Made by a program: the position numbers and the translations under genes
In this document: piece after piece, positions 8,424 through 19,000 of the stretch
Position numbering within the stretch: position 1 is the first letter of the stretch
How the letters are laid out: the number at the start of each line of letters is the position of its first letter
DNA from: Thiodiazotropha sp040791665
GTDB taxonomy: Bacteria > Pseudomonadota > Gammaproteobacteria > Chromatiales > Chromatiaceae
Direction: 5' to 3'
Assembly (NCBI GenBank): GCA_040791665.1
Contig: JBFNNX010000014.1
Span: 209,593-273,592, forward strand
Length of the DNA stretch: 64,000 nt
Notes under the pieces: model-generated
What the model was told of the DNA's origin: nothing
What the model saw: the letters and a program-made list of their open reading frames with translations, nothing else
Database searches by the model: none

Positions 8424-9085
8424 CCGGGACGCGTAGCCTGCATGACGTAAAGAGATCAGGCAAGCCATGGAAGTGTCTCCCATTGCTGTTGACCTGGTTT
8501 TTGTTCCAGCAAGTTTCCCCAGGGAGTGCGGCAAGCGAAACTGCCGATGGAGAAGCGGAGCAGCCGCAAACCTCGCCACTGATTGTACAATCCTGCTTTC
8601 CCTGCCACGGCCCTCAGGGCCAAAGCCACTCCCCGGCGATCCCTTCTCTGGCTGGCCTGCCGAAGGATTATCTGCGCAAGGTGCTGACCTCTTTCCGCCA
8701 TGGTGGCCGTTTTGGCACGGTGATGGGACGTCTGGTCCAGGCCTATGATGAAGACGACTTCACAGTCATGGCCGATTACTTCAGTCAGCAACCCTTCGCC
8801 ATCCCCAAGCAGAACACGGACTGGCGCCTTATCGATAGCGGACGGATATTGCACCGTCGCTATTGTCGAGATTGTCATGGCGACCCGGTGACGCCGGCTG
8901 AAGCGGGTGTGCCTCAGTTGCATGGACACTGGATGGATTATTTGCGCTGGACCCTATGGGACTATCTGGTGGGGGTCAATCAGGGCGATGATGAGATGGC
9001 GAATCAGTTATCCCTTCTCATGCGCAGACACGGTGCCGAGGGTGTCGAGGCGTTGTTGCACTACTATGGGAAGGGGAGGCCGTGA
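8420..9085 (+). CDS. Dihaem c-type cytochrome (c4-like), periplasmic
   Basis: A 221-residue exported protein. A basic N-terminus and a hydrophobic stretch (about residues 19-38) form a Sec signal. Two CXXCH haem-binding motifs are present, CFPCH near 59-63 and CRDCH near 149-153, each followed by a helix typical of cytochrome c4-like tandem domains. The start is GTG at 8420, overlapping the algR TGA by translation-coupling geometry. Its position between algR and hemC suggests it belongs to the same transcript and serves periplasmic electron transfer; the redox partner is not evident. Confidence 0.8.
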   Translation: MTGTRSLHDVKRSGKPWKCLPLLLTWFLFQQVSPGSAASETADGEAEQPQTSPLIVQSCFPCHGPQGQSHSPAIPSLAGLPKDYLRKVLTSFRHGGRFGTVMGRLVQAYDEDDFTVMADYFSQQPFAIPKQNTDWRLIDSGRILHRRYCRDCHGDPVTPAEAGVPQLHGHWMDYLRWTLWDYLVGVNQGDDEMANQLSLLMRRHGAEGVEALLHYYGKGRP

Positions 9086-9168
9086 TTGACAGCGGCCAGC
9101 GGTCGGTGCTCAGCTGATGATTGATTGCGTGGATGCTTCACAGGCTTTAGCATAGGCCACCGACTAGT

Positions 9169-9187
9169 GAGAATGATAATCAGCCGA
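9169..9187. promoter_or_regulatory. Possible Fur-box-like site upstream of hemC
   Basis: The sequence GAGAATGATAATCAGCCGA matches the first two thirds of the 19-bp Fur consensus (about 13 of 19 positions by eye) and lies 46 bases before the hemC start. The right half is poorly conserved. Iron control of haem synthesis would be sensible, but this is one site scored by eye. Confidence 0.35.
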
Positions 9188-9232
9188 CAGGCGCTCCGTT
9201 GTACCTGCTCTGACTTTTGAGGCCCCCCATCC

Positions 9233-10162
9233 ATGTCCCAGACGATAACAATCGCCACCCGTAAATCACCTTTGGCTATGTGGCAGGCCGAACATGTTGC
9301 CGCTGAATTGAAAAAGGTTTACCCGGATATCCGGGTAGAGCTGATGGGGATGACCACCCAGGGTGACAAGATACTCGATACGCCGCTGGCGAAGATCGGT
9401 GGCAAGGGGTTGTTTATCAAAGAGCTGGAGCAGGGTCTGATCGGTAGAGAGGCGGATATCGCGGTGCATTCGATGAAGGATGTGCCGGTTGAGCTGCCAC
9501 CGGGTCTGCATCTGCCGGTGATTATGCAACGTGAGGATCCGCGGGATGCCTTCGTCTCCAACCGCTATCAGAACATCGATCAATTGCCAAAGGGGGCTTG
9601 TGTTGGAACCTCCAGTCTGCGGCGTCAATGCCAGCTGGCTGAAATCAGGCCCGATCTTGTGATCAAATCCCTGCGCGGCAACGTGAACACCCGTCTGCGT
9701 AAACTTGACGATGGTGAATACGATGCCGTCATCCTGGCCGCAGCCGGCTTGAAGCGCCTGGGTTTCGAGGATCGAATAACCGCCCTCATCGGCCCGGAGC
9801 AGAGTCTGCCCGCCATCGGACAGGGTGCGGTGGGCATCGAATGCCGCATGGACGATGCGCGGGTCAATGATCTGATTGCGCCCCTGCACCACCCGCAAAC
9901 CGCCTGCTGCGTGGGGGCCGAGCGGGCGATGAACCAGCGCCTGAATGGGGGTTGCCAGGTTCCCATCGCAGGCTATGCCATGCTGGAATCGGGCAACCTT
10001 TGGTTGCGGGGACTGGTGGGTGAACCCGATGGAAGCCGCATCATCCGCGGTGAGGTCGAGGGTAAAACCCAGGAGGCCCGGGCTATGGGCGAAGGATTGG
10101 CGGATCGGCTGTTGGAGTGGGGGGCTGACGAGATTCTGAAAACCCTGTATGACACCCACTGA
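9233..10162 (+). CDS. hemC: Porphobilinogen deaminase (hydroxymethylbilane synthase)
   Basis: Joins four porphobilinogen molecules into hydroxymethylbilane in haem synthesis. At 309 residues it has the usual length. The N-terminal TIATRKSPLAMWQAEHV, the SMKDVP segment, the TSSLRRQ substrate-binding loop and the cofactor-binding Cys in LNGGCQVPIAG (about residue 241) are all present. Start ATG at 9233. It begins the hemCDXY run and is separated from the cytochrome gene by about 150 bases that include a possible Fur-like site. Confidence 0.97.
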   Translation: MSQTITIATRKSPLAMWQAEHVAAELKKVYPDIRVELMGMTTQGDKILDTPLAKIGGKGLFIKELEQGLIGREADIAVHSMKDVPVELPPGLHLPVIMQREDPRDAFVSNRYQNIDQLPKGACVGTSSLRRQCQLAEIRPDLVIKSLRGNVNTRLRKLDDGEYDAVILAAAGLKRLGFEDRITALIGPEQSLPAIGQGAVGIECRMDDARVNDLIAPLHHPQTACCVGAERAMNQRLNGGCQVPIAGYAMLESGNLWLRGLVGEPDGSRIIRGEVEGKTQEARAMGEGLADRLLEWGADEILKTLYDTH

Positions 10163-10200
10163 AGGATAGCGGCCATGTCCGGTTTTCCGATTGGAGAAGC

Positions 10201-10962
10201 ATGTCGGATTTTGACTTGAAAGGCAGAGGTATCCTGGTTACGCGGGCCGCCCATCAGGCCGGTGGCCTGGTAGAGCGAATAGAGGCCTGCCAGGGTAGGG
10301 CGATACGCTTTCCGACATTGGAGATCGTTGCCTGCGAAAAGCCCGACCGTGTTCGCAGCCTGTTTCGACAAAGCTGGGATGCGATCATCTTTGTCAGTCC
10401 CAATGCGGTCACCCATGCCCTTAACCTGTTATCGGGTTACAGGATTCATGCAACCCTGGGTGCGGTCGGAAAGGCGACTGCGGCAGCGCTACGCCGGAGC
10501 GGGTATAGTATCGACCTGATTCCGGTGGATCGATATGACAGCGAGGGATTGCTAATGTTGGCCCCGTTGCAGGCGATGACGGGCAAAAGGGTGCTGATCG
10601 TTCGCGGCGAAGGGGGCCGGGCCCTATTGGGGGAGGGACTTCAGGCGAGAGGTGCTGAAGTAGGTTATGCTGAAGTCTATCGTCGCATCAAGCCGACAGT
10701 CGATCCTAATCCATTGTTGGCGCAATGGCAGGAGCAGGTCGATCTGGTGACGGCCACCAGTGCTGAGGTATTGGACAATCTGATCGCACTTTTGGGAGAA
10801 CCGGGCTGGCCGATGTTACAGCGTACTCCGCTCCTGGTGATTAGTGAGCGGATGCGCCGGAAGGCGGAGAAAAAGGGTTTTCAGACCATTCTGCTTGCCG
10901 TGGGTGCGAACGACGATGCAATCATGTCGGCGATTCAGAACTGGGTAGAATGTACCTCCTGA
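10201..10962 (+). CDS. hemD: Uroporphyrinogen-III synthase
   Basis: Cyclises hydroxymethylbilane to uroporphyrinogen III, the step after HemC. The protein has 253 residues and the typical weakly conserved bilobed HemD pattern: ILVTRAAHQAGGL at the N-terminus, DAIIFVSPNAV near 60, ALRRSGY, GKRVLIVRGEGGRALL near 125, and VDLVTATSAEVLDNL near 180. It starts at 10201, 38 bases after hemC, and is followed by hemX, which confirms the assignment by context. Confidence 0.93.
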   Translation: MSDFDLKGRGILVTRAAHQAGGLVERIEACQGRAIRFPTLEIVACEKPDRVRSLFRQSWDAIIFVSPNAVTHALNLLSGYRIHATLGAVGKATAAALRRSGYSIDLIPVDRYDSEGLLMLAPLQAMTGKRVLIVRGEGGRALLGEGLQARGAEVGYAEVYRRIKPTVDPNPLLAQWQEQVDLVTATSAEVLDNLIALLGEPGWPMLQRTPLLVISERMRRKAEKKGFQTILLAVGANDDAIMSAIQNWVECTS

Positions 10963-11041
10963 ATGTCTCTGTACGATCAGGCCCAATTGGCGGGGCTGGC
11001 GTTGCGGGACGGCTGACGCGGGAGTTGAGAGCGAACAGAAT

Positions 11042-12211
11042 ATGAGTGAAAAAATCGATGAATCTGGCAGCGGCCAGGCAGAAACTGAGGCGGAATTCAC
11101 GGATGCCATCGAAGGCGAGGTGGAACGAATCGATGAATCCGCAGGCAGATCCGGTTTCTCCCGTCTATCAATCGTCCTCGCGCTGGTGGCGCTGTTGGCG
11201 GTGGCGGTGGGTCTGGTGCTTGGTTACCGCTATTGGCTCGACATGAAACAGTCCCTGGCCTCACTCAATGATGTCCTGGCAAGGGCCAACCAGGAACAGT
11301 CCCAATTCGAACAGCAATTGGGGCAGACCCGGCAGCATTTCGAGCAGCAGCAACTGGCGATTGCGGAACAACAGACGGCCCTGGAGAAACAGGCCGAGAG
11401 TATCCGGCAGGCAAGGGAAGCATCACAGCAACAGGGGGAGCAACTCTACCGTTCGCTGGCGGAGATACAAACCCGCATGGGAGGCAAAGAGGGGCAGTGG
11501 CGGGTCGCGGAGGCCGAATATCTGATGCGTGTCGCCAACCATCGGCTGACCCTTATGGGCGACCCGAATACGGCGCTGGAGGCGTTAAAATCTGCTGATG
11601 AGCGACTGGTCGCAAGCGGTGATCCCGGCTGGTCGGGTGTGCGGGAGAAAATTGCTGCAGAGATCACACGATTGACAGCGCTGCCGAAAGTGGACAGTGT
11701 CGGAATCAGCGCCGAACTGAGCGCCCTTGCCGTGCGTGTTGAGACGCTTCCCTTATTGGAATCAGGGGTGGTCCAGGGGGCTGAACCTTCACGGCCCGAT
11801 TCCTCGCCCGGTTTAGCCGCCAATGGTGAGTTCCAACTGGAAAAACTGCTTGATGATTTTTGGCGGGGGTTCAAATCGATGATGGTGATACGACATCATG
11901 ACCGCCCTGTAAGCGCCATGCTGCCGCCCGAACAACGCTATTTCTTGATGCAGAATCTACGTCTCAAAATCGAAAATGCAAAAGCGGCGATGATGGGACG
12001 AAACCAGGACCTCTATGCCGATAACCTGATCAGTGCGGCAGAGTGGATCGACCGCTACTTCCAGGTGTCGGCGCCTGAGGTGGTCGGTTTCAAGTCACAA
12101 TTGGAGGGGCTGGCGGCAAAGATGATCGCGCCTGAACTGCCTGACATCTCCGGTTCCTTACGTGAGTTGCAGAAGAGACGTCGAACGATGAACCGGGAGG
12201 AACTCCGGTGA
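11042..12211 (+). CDS. hemX: HemX-like membrane protein (uroporphyrinogen-III C-methyltransferase-like)
   Basis: A 389-residue inner-membrane protein of the HemX family, with an acidic N-terminal tail, one transmembrane helix (about residues 41-63), a long Gln-rich coiled coil (about 70-135) and a conserved C-terminal domain with EAEYLMRVANHRL and WRGFKSMMVIR. Despite the database name, HemX has no demonstrated methyltransferase active site. It is the third gene of hemCDXY and overlaps hemY by four bases, so the two are translationally coupled and probably act together in the membrane. Confidence 0.9.
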   Translation: MSEKIDESGSGQAETEAEFTDAIEGEVERIDESAGRSGFSRLSIVLALVALLAVAVGLVLGYRYWLDMKQSLASLNDVLARANQEQSQFEQQLGQTRQHFEQQQLAIAEQQTALEKQAESIRQAREASQQQGEQLYRSLAEIQTRMGGKEGQWRVAEAEYLMRVANHRLTLMGDPNTALEALKSADERLVASGDPGWSGVREKIAAEITRLTALPKVDSVGISAELSALAVRVETLPLLESGVVQGAEPSRPDSSPGLAANGEFQLEKLLDDFWRGFKSMMVIRHHDRPVSAMLPPEQRYFLMQNLRLKIENAKAAMMGRNQDLYADNLISAAEWIDRYFQVSAPEVVGFKSQLEGLAAKMIAPELPDISGSLRELQKRRRTMNREELR

Positions 12212-13491
12212 GAACACTGATCGCAGCATTTCTTGCGCTGTTCGCGGCAGTAGCGATCACACTGCTGGTAAAGCAGGATAACGGATATATCCTGGTCGGA
12301 TACGGCCAATGGACCATTGAAGGCAGCCTGGCGCTGTTCTGTCTGGCGGTCCTGGCGCTGTTTCTGGTTACCTATATTGCCATCAGGACGGCTTCGCGAA
12401 TCTGGCAAATGCCGGAACGTGTGGCCGAGTGGCGGCGAAAGCGTCGCAGCCTCAAGGCCAGGCAAGCCCTGACCCGTGGGCTGGTGGAACTTGCTGAAGG
12501 GCGTTGGAAGGTTGCGGAGAGACATCTGACACGTAATGTCGCTCAATCGGAGACCCCTCTGCTCAACTATCTGGCGGCGGCTCGTGCCGCTCAGCTCCAG
12601 GGCGAGCATGCCCGGCGGGATGACTATCTCCACTTGGCACACGAGAGCATGCCCTCAGCGGACGTGGCGGTGGGCCTCACCCAGGCGGAACTGCAGTTGG
12701 CACATCAGCAGTACGAACAGGCCCTGGCGACTTTGATGCATGTGCGATCATTGTCGCCAAAGCACAATTACGTACTGACATTGCTGAAGAAACTGTATGA
12801 GAACCTGGGTGAGTGGGTAAAGCTGGAAGAGATGCTGCCCGAGCTGAAACGCCGCAAGGTCATCAACGAATCCGACTACCAAAAGCTGGAGTTACGCATC
12901 TATCGTGAGCGTCTGAAGCAGGAGTCCTCAACACTTGAAGACCTCGTGAACTACTGGCAGCGCATCCCCAAGGGCATCAGGCAAAGGCAGGAGATGTTGC
13001 TTGAATACTGCGATTACATAATGGCCCTGGATGCGGGGTCCAGGATCGAACCGTTGATAACAGCTTCACTACAGCGGGAGTGGAACAGCGAGTTGGTCAC
13101 CCGCTACGGTCTGATCGAACTCGCCAACCCATCCCACCAGCTGGAGGTGGCGGAGGGCTGGCTGAAAAGCCACCAGGAGGACCCTGTGCTGCTGTTGACG
13201 CTGGCCAGGCTCTCCCTGCAGAACAAATTATGGGGTAAGGCGCGCAGCTATCTGGAGGCCAGTATCGGAATATCAGCGACACCAGAGTCCTATCAACAGC
13301 TCGGTCTGTTGTTGGAGCGTCTGGGTGAAGACGATGGGGCGTTACGCTGTTTCCGCGCAGGCTTGGCCTTGCAGCATGCGGAACCGCAGCGGTCCCTGCC
13401 GCCCATAGGCAACAGGCCTGTATTGAGCAATAAGTCAGTTGTCGACGACGCCGCATACAGTGAGTCTTTGAACACACCTGCAAGATCCTGA
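12208..13491 (+). CDS. hemY: HemY-like TPR membrane protein
   Basis: A 427-residue inner-membrane protein with two N-terminal helices (about residues 3-22 and 39-62) followed by tetratricopeptide-like helical repeats, the architecture of proteobacterial HemY (not the Bacillus protoporphyrinogen oxidase of the same name). Start is GTG at 12208, inside the hemX stop region (GTGA). The C-terminal ~40 residues are polar and non-conserved. It is the last gene of the haem operon; a weak hairpin follows at 13557. Confidence 0.9.
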   Translation: MRTLIAAFLALFAAVAITLLVKQDNGYILVGYGQWTIEGSLALFCLAVLALFLVTYIAIRTASRIWQMPERVAEWRRKRRSLKARQALTRGLVELAEGRWKVAERHLTRNVAQSETPLLNYLAAARAAQLQGEHARRDDYLHLAHESMPSADVAVGLTQAELQLAHQQYEQALATLMHVRSLSPKHNYVLTLLKKLYENLGEWVKLEEMLPELKRRKVINESDYQKLELRIYRERLKQESSTLEDLVNYWQRIPKGIRQRQEMLLEYCDYIMALDAGSRIEPLITASLQREWNSELVTRYGLIELANPSHQLEVAEGWLKSHQEDPVLLLTLARLSLQNKLWGKARSYLEASIGISATPESYQQLGLLLERLGEDDGALRCFRAGLALQHAEPQRSLPPIGNRPVLSNKSVVDDAAYSESLNTPARS

Positions 13492-13556
13492 CCTTGCTTG
13501 CTGTAGCAGAATTCATCTTTTCTATAATGTTAACTGGGTGTAATTGAGCAAAATAG

Positions 13557-13579
13557 TTGGTTGAACAACCAGGATTTTT
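13557..13579 (+). terminator. Possible weak terminator after hemY
   Basis: A short hairpin TGGTTG-AA-CAACCA is followed by AGGATTTTTC. The stem has six pairs with a two-base loop, so its real loop would have to open further. It would separate the hem operon from the downstream cytochrome gene. Weak evidence. Confidence 0.3.
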
Positions 13580-13668
13580 CATATATATCCCATACCTAAT
13601 TAGGGTTATACGTCGATAACATATGACCGTTCAAAAGGAGTTGCACACCTGATAAACAACTGATCAGC

Positions 13669-14388
13669 ATGAGGGCTTCAAGAGCCGTGTACAACAATTG
13701 GGTAAAATTAATTCTATTTTTCCTATCGATAGTAATGCCCAATGCCCATGCAGGCTGGGATGAAGCAGATCTGGAACGTATAGAGGCCATGATCCTGGAC
13801 CCGGACTCCGCACGGGGCAGGGCCGTGTATGAGACTTGTGCGGTTTGTCATATGCCGGAGGGCTGGGGAACCCCGAACGGCGCCTATCCGCAAATTGCCG
13901 GTCAGCACCGTTCGGTCGTGATCAAGCAACTGGCCGATATCCGCGCCAAAAATCGCGATAATCCCTCCATGTACCCATTTGCCATACCTGAAGAGATAGG
14001 TGGTGCCCAAGCCATAGCCGACGTGGCTTACTATATCGAATCGTTGAAGATGACAACCGCCACCGGCAAGGGTGACGGCAGTGACCTCGAACATGGTGAA
14101 AAGCTCTACAAGCAATACTGCACCGAATGCCATGGTGAACAGGGTGAGGGACAATTCGAAAAGGCCTATCCGGCCATTCATGGCCAACACTACAACTATC
14201 TTCTGCGCCAGCTGATCTGGATACAGAACGGCAAGCGGCGCAACAGCAACAAAGAGATGGTTAAAGTCATCGAAACCTTTGACAATCGTGACTTCAAAGC
14301 GATATCGGACTATGTATCCAGGATGCTGCCGGTTGCAGAGAGGCGTTCCGAGCGTACCTGGAAAGATCGCGGGTTGCAGAAGAGATGA
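13669..14388 (+). CDS. Dihaem c-type cytochrome (cytochrome c4-like)
   Basis: A 239-residue exported protein. The N-terminus VKLILFFLSIVMPNAHA is a Sec signal with Ala-x-Ala before the mature part. Two CXXCH motifs, CAVCH near residue 60 and CTECH near 155, each sit in a class I cytochrome domain, with PxIAGQH- and PAIHGQH-type downstream motifs, as in cytochrome c4. The stop overlaps the start of the GGDEF gene (ATGA), so the two are coupled. A link between periplasmic redox state and c-di-GMP is an inference from this coupling. Confidence 0.82.
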   Translation: MRASRAVYNNWVKLILFFLSIVMPNAHAGWDEADLERIEAMILDPDSARGRAVYETCAVCHMPEGWGTPNGAYPQIAGQHRSVVIKQLADIRAKNRDNPSMYPFAIPEEIGGAQAIADVAYYIESLKMTTATGKGDGSDLEHGEKLYKQYCTECHGEQGEGQFEKAYPAIHGQHYNYLLRQLIWIQNGKRRNSNKEMVKVIETFDNRDFKAISDYVSRMLPVAERRSERTWKDRGLQKR

Positions 14389-16067
14389 GTAGTCCCGAGT
14401 CACCTGTCGAGAGCGGCGGTGAGGTTGAATTCAACGGATTCTCTGAGCACAAGGAGTTGATGCTCAGTTTCCTGACACTGTTTATTCCAGCCTCCTTGCT
14501 GCTGGCCTCGATTTTTTACGCCTTCTCAACCCAGACGGAAAAGTATGAACTGCAGACGACACTGATTCGCGAAGAGGCCGCCTTGAACAGCGCCAGCGAA
14601 TTGACCTCGCTCCTGTTCGAGCAGAAGCTTTCCGACCTGATGGTGCTGGCGGAAGGGGAAGTGCTCAGAAACTACCTCCATGATCCGAGCCTGAAGAACT
14701 GGATACGTGTCGCACGTGAGTTTTCCCTCTTCGCAAGGCGTAAACCGAAATATTTTCAGCTGCGATATATCGACAGCAACGGCATGGAAGTTATTCGTAT
14801 CAACAGTAACGACAATGTTCAGGAGATCGTTCCTCAAAGCGAGATGCAAAATAAGGCGGATCGCTACTATTTCAAGGAGGCGATCAAGTTGATGGTGGGT
14901 GAGATCTATATCTCACCTTTGGATCTGAACATTGAACGGGGACAGATCGAACAGCCGATCAAGCCCACGGTGCGCTTTGCAACACCGGTAGCCGACGGTT
15001 ACGGGGAGAAGCGGGGTATCGTTATCATCAATTACACCCCGAATGAGCTGTTGCAACGGATCGCCGGCAATTTCAAAACCCTGCGCGGTAGCGCGGTGAT
15101 GCTCAATAGCCAGGGCTATTGGCTGCAGGGCGTGCCCGAGGAGCAATTGTGGGGTTTTATGTACGGTCGCGATGAGACTTTCGCTACACAAAAAGCCGAC
15201 GTCTGGGCTGCCGTAAACAGCAGCGAAAAAGGTTCATTCTTTACCGATGACGGCGTTTATATATTCAAGAGGGCCTATCCATTAATACGTGACAGACTGG
15301 GAACGTTGGAGAATGTCGATGAAACGGTCGTCCCCTCCCTAAACAGAGCGGAGAAGCGATATTGGATATTCCTCTCTCATATCTCCAAGAATCTGATTGA
15401 AGATCTCACAGCCAAACGCATGATTGTGGCCACCATTACCTACCTGCTGCTGTTTTTGGTCACGGCGGTGATCAGCGTCCTCTTCGCCAAGAACAGTGTG
15501 CAGAAGAAACAGGCCTTCCGTAAGCTTCAGCAATATGCCACCACCGATGATCTGACCGGACTGGCCAATCGGCGTGAACTGGACAAGGTCGCGTTGCGCG
15601 AGTTCAAGCGCGCAACCCGCTTCTCCAGGCATCTCTCCGTATTGATGCTGGATCTCGACCATTTCAAGGCGATTAACGACACTTATGGCCACAATGTCGG
15701 TGATAGCGTGCTCAGGCATGTGTCCGATATCTGCGTCGGGTCGATCCGCGGGCAAGATTTTATGGCCCGTTACGGTGGTGAGGAGTTCACAATCCTGCTG
15801 CCGGAAACGGATATCGAGAACGGCGGTATGCTGGCGCAGCGGATTTGTGATCAGATAGCCTCGGTGCCCTATCAACAAGGACAGCAGTCGATAACCATCA
15901 CTGTCAGTGTCGGTGCCAGTGAGATCGAGGATGGTGATGTCGATTTCAACGACCTTTTGAACCGTGCCGACAAAGCGCTCTACGAGGCGAAGAAAAGGGG
16001 CCGCAATCAGGTGGTGATCTCAGCCCCTGGCGGCTTCACCTCACACCTTGCAACGATCAACGATTAA
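14385..16067 (+). CDS. Membrane diguanylate cyclase with periplasmic Cache sensor
   Basis: A 560-residue signalling protein. One transmembrane helix (about residues 26-46) leads into a ~290-residue periplasmic region of Cache type (REFSLFARRKPKYFQLRYID, then RFATPVADGYGEKRGIVIINY), and a second helix (about 345-370) leads to a cytoplasmic GGDEF domain. The active site reads RYGGEEF, and an inhibitory I-site RGQD lies five residues before it, so it should synthesise c-di-GMP with product inhibition. Its start overlaps the cytochrome stop. It is convergent with the large regulator gene at 16069, with almost no gap. Confidence 0.88.
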   Translation: MSSPESPVESGGEVEFNGFSEHKELMLSFLTLFIPASLLLASIFYAFSTQTEKYELQTTLIREEAALNSASELTSLLFEQKLSDLMVLAEGEVLRNYLHDPSLKNWIRVAREFSLFARRKPKYFQLRYIDSNGMEVIRINSNDNVQEIVPQSEMQNKADRYYFKEAIKLMVGEIYISPLDLNIERGQIEQPIKPTVRFATPVADGYGEKRGIVIINYTPNELLQRIAGNFKTLRGSAVMLNSQGYWLQGVPEEQLWGFMYGRDETFATQKADVWAAVNSSEKGSFFTDDGVYIFKRAYPLIRDRLGTLENVDETVVPSLNRAEKRYWIFLSHISKNLIEDLTAKRMIVATITYLLLFLVTAVISVLFAKNSVQKKQAFRKLQQYATTDDLTGLANRRELDKVALREFKRATRFSRHLSVLMLDLDHFKAINDTYGHNVGDSVLRHVSDICVGSIRGQDFMARYGGEEFTILLPETDIENGGMLAQRICDQIASVPYQQGQQSITITVSVGASEIEDGDVDFNDLLNRADKALYEAKKRGRNQVVISAPGGFTSHLATIND

Positions 16068-16068
16068 T

Positions 16069-19000
16069 CTAGTTTGCTCCGCTGGCAGCTATTGTCTTCA
16101 GCTCCTGCGTGCCCGTATGTATGCCTGCCTTGGCTGCCGCCTCGAGCAAACTTTCGGCTTGTCGTGACGATTTCCGATCGCATTTCCCTGTGAGGTTCAG
16201 CGCCAACAGGCGACCGCGTTCGATATAGAAATCACTCCAGGGGAGAGGTTGGTGCCGGGTGTATTCCGCCAAGGCATCCGCGTAGTAGAGCATCCTTTCA
16301 GGTTCCGCCTTGTGCAGGTAGACCTCTATCATGTTCTGATAGAAATGGAGATAATTGTGGCTGAGGCTGCCCTGATCCAGGTAGCGCTGTCCTTCGCGAA
16401 TCGCGTCATGACGCTGATTCTCGTCCCGGGTTACTCGTGCCAATACACCGAGGATATAGGGAGCGATGTGGGTCGGTACCGAATCAAGTGCCGCCTGATA
16501 GGCGCGTTCCAGGTAGCGGACACCCGCTTGAATCTCCCCCTTCAAAACCTTGGCTTCGCCGATTTGGGCAAGGTTGTCGCCATAAAAACGGCTGGCGCGG
16601 AGTTGCTGCGCCAGCTTCAGTCCCAAATGACCGTACCGTTCCGCGGAATCGATATCCTCGGTGAACAGCAACACCAGGCCAAGATTCATGTAGGCCGTCA
16701 TTTCGGCCCTGAGATTGCCATACTCCGCAGCCAGTTTTCCCGCCTCCTGCAGGGTGGCCAACGCATCGGATATCGAGCCGGTATAGAGATGGGTCAACCC
16801 GTACATGGATAGGTTGCCGACCTCCTGGGGAAGACGCTGTTCCGCCCTTGCCAGTTTCAGGCACTGTTCGAAGTGCTCTCTTGCCGTCACTATCAGTCCT
16901 TTGGCGTAGCAGGCATCCGCCAGCCCCGCCTGTGCGCGAATCTCGAGCAGCGGGTTGGCGGACTCTCTGGCCAGGAACTCAGCCTGCCGGTGGGCTTGCA
17001 GACATGCTTCGGTGCGGGCCAGGGCGAAAAGGATATCACCCCTTCGATAGTGTAGTTCCGTGAGCAGGGTTGTGTTTCTGCTCATCTCTGCCAGGGGTTC
17101 GGCATGTTCAAGCATCTCCAACGCCTGATCCAGCTTGTCCTGTACCGTCAGTCCGGTGGCCTGACCGATCAATGCACGACAGCGGACTTGGTCATCGCTC
17201 GCCGAGTCTGCGGCAACGGTGAAAGCGTGGATGGCGGGAGATATGGCGCCTGCCTGTAACAGCAGGTCTCCATTCAGACAATTCAGCTGGGTAACCAGGT
17301 TTAACGTCCGAGCAATTTCAGCGCCACGGGTTGCCAGCGTCAGCGCCTGCTCGAAATCATGCATCTGTATTGCTGCTTGAGCAGCCTGCAAATAGGCATC
17401 CGCGGCATCATCATTGCCGCCAAGGTCCAGATGCCTGGCATAAAGGGCCGCATCACGCGGTTGATACCACTCCGCCGCCCGCAGATGAAGGGCACGTCGA
17501 TGTGAAGACAACAACGAATCGTATATTGCCTCTCGAAGCAGGGCATGGACAAACAGATAGCCCTCTCCTTCGGGTTGCAGCAGGCGCTGTTTGAGAAGCG
17601 CATCGGGTCGATAGTCGGCTTTGTCGAGGAGTTGACATAAGGCGTCCGGTTTGAAGCGCTGTCCCAGCACGGACGCTGTCTGAACCGCCTGCCGGTCCTC
17701 TTCGGAAAGTAGATCGAGTCTCGACATTACCAGACTCTGGATTGAGTCGGGTACGTTTTTCCCCGGGTCGGTTGTTCCCAGCAACAGCTGCTCGAGGAAG
17801 AAAGGGTTGCCTCCCGAGCGATCGATACATGCGGTGACGAATGCTTGATCCCGGTCGGCGATCTGTTGAGCCAGATTGTGCGCATGCTCCTTGGGCAGTG
17901 GACATAGATCGAGTGTGGTCAACGGCGCCCCATGCATGGCGCTTCGCCACGCGGGATCAAGGGGTTCGCCTTCAACACGGGATGTAATGAGCAGCAGGGC
18001 GGCATGTCGGCTGACACTATCCGCAAGCTCTGCGATATGGTTAAGGGTAGTTTGGTCCGCCCAGTGGATATCTTCCAAAATCAGCAGTCGCGGGGCTGAC
18101 CGAGTGGCGCTGGCAAGAATGGATCGGAGGATTTGTTGTGTCCCTCTGAGTTGTGCCTCGTCGCCTATGCAATCGATCGGGGTGGCCGATTCGCCATCGA
18201 TGGCTAGGTGAAACAAGCGTTGCACTACGCCCGGGTGAATGGCTGGATTCCACTCCTGATCCATTGCCTGCTTTACTGCAGCCTCAATTTCATCAGCCTT
18301 GGCGCTATAGCTCAGTCCGATTAATTGACGCAGCAGTGAAGGAATGGGTTCTGCATGCGACTCCGTACCGAAGTCGAGCACCAATGCCCGGTGCGGAATG
18401 ACGCCCATTTGAATAGCGCATCGACTGATCTCCCCCACGAGACGTGTTTTGCCGATCCCGGCTTCACCGCGAAGCAGATAGGTCTCACCCGCCAGATCCT
18501 CGCTGCAGGCCACCAGGGCGGTGCTGAATTGCCTCAACTCCCGGGTTCGTCCGACGAAGCGGGGCAGATTGATTTGCTTTGCTTCCCCTGGTTTGGCTGC
18601 CGTGACCTTCCATACCGAATCATCCCGTCTTGTCGCCTCGATATTCAGGCGAAGACCCAAATAGGCCGGATCGGTCAGCAGAAGGTCTCCGGGCGCAGCT
18701 GAGCGCGCCAACTGTTCCGCCTGGGCAAATACCGCCCCGGCTACGGCTCCGCCTCGATCACTCAAAACTGAACCTGTGGCGATGCCGCACTGAACTCCCA
18801 ATCGATGCGACCAGTCATCGGTCCGGTCCGTTCCAGTTATCAGTTCAAGCGCCATTTGGAGAGCTTTTTCACACTCATTGCCATGGGCTTTTTCGAGACC
18901 GAAGAGTGTGACTATGGCGTCCCCATGGTGGTGATAAAGAGTTCCGCCATAGCGGCTGATCAGAGGATCCAGACGAGCGAGCAACTGTTTGTTCAGCTTG

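Noticed and set aside
9266..10159. Long minus-strand frame opposite hemC
   Set aside because: hemC is unmistakable on the plus strand.
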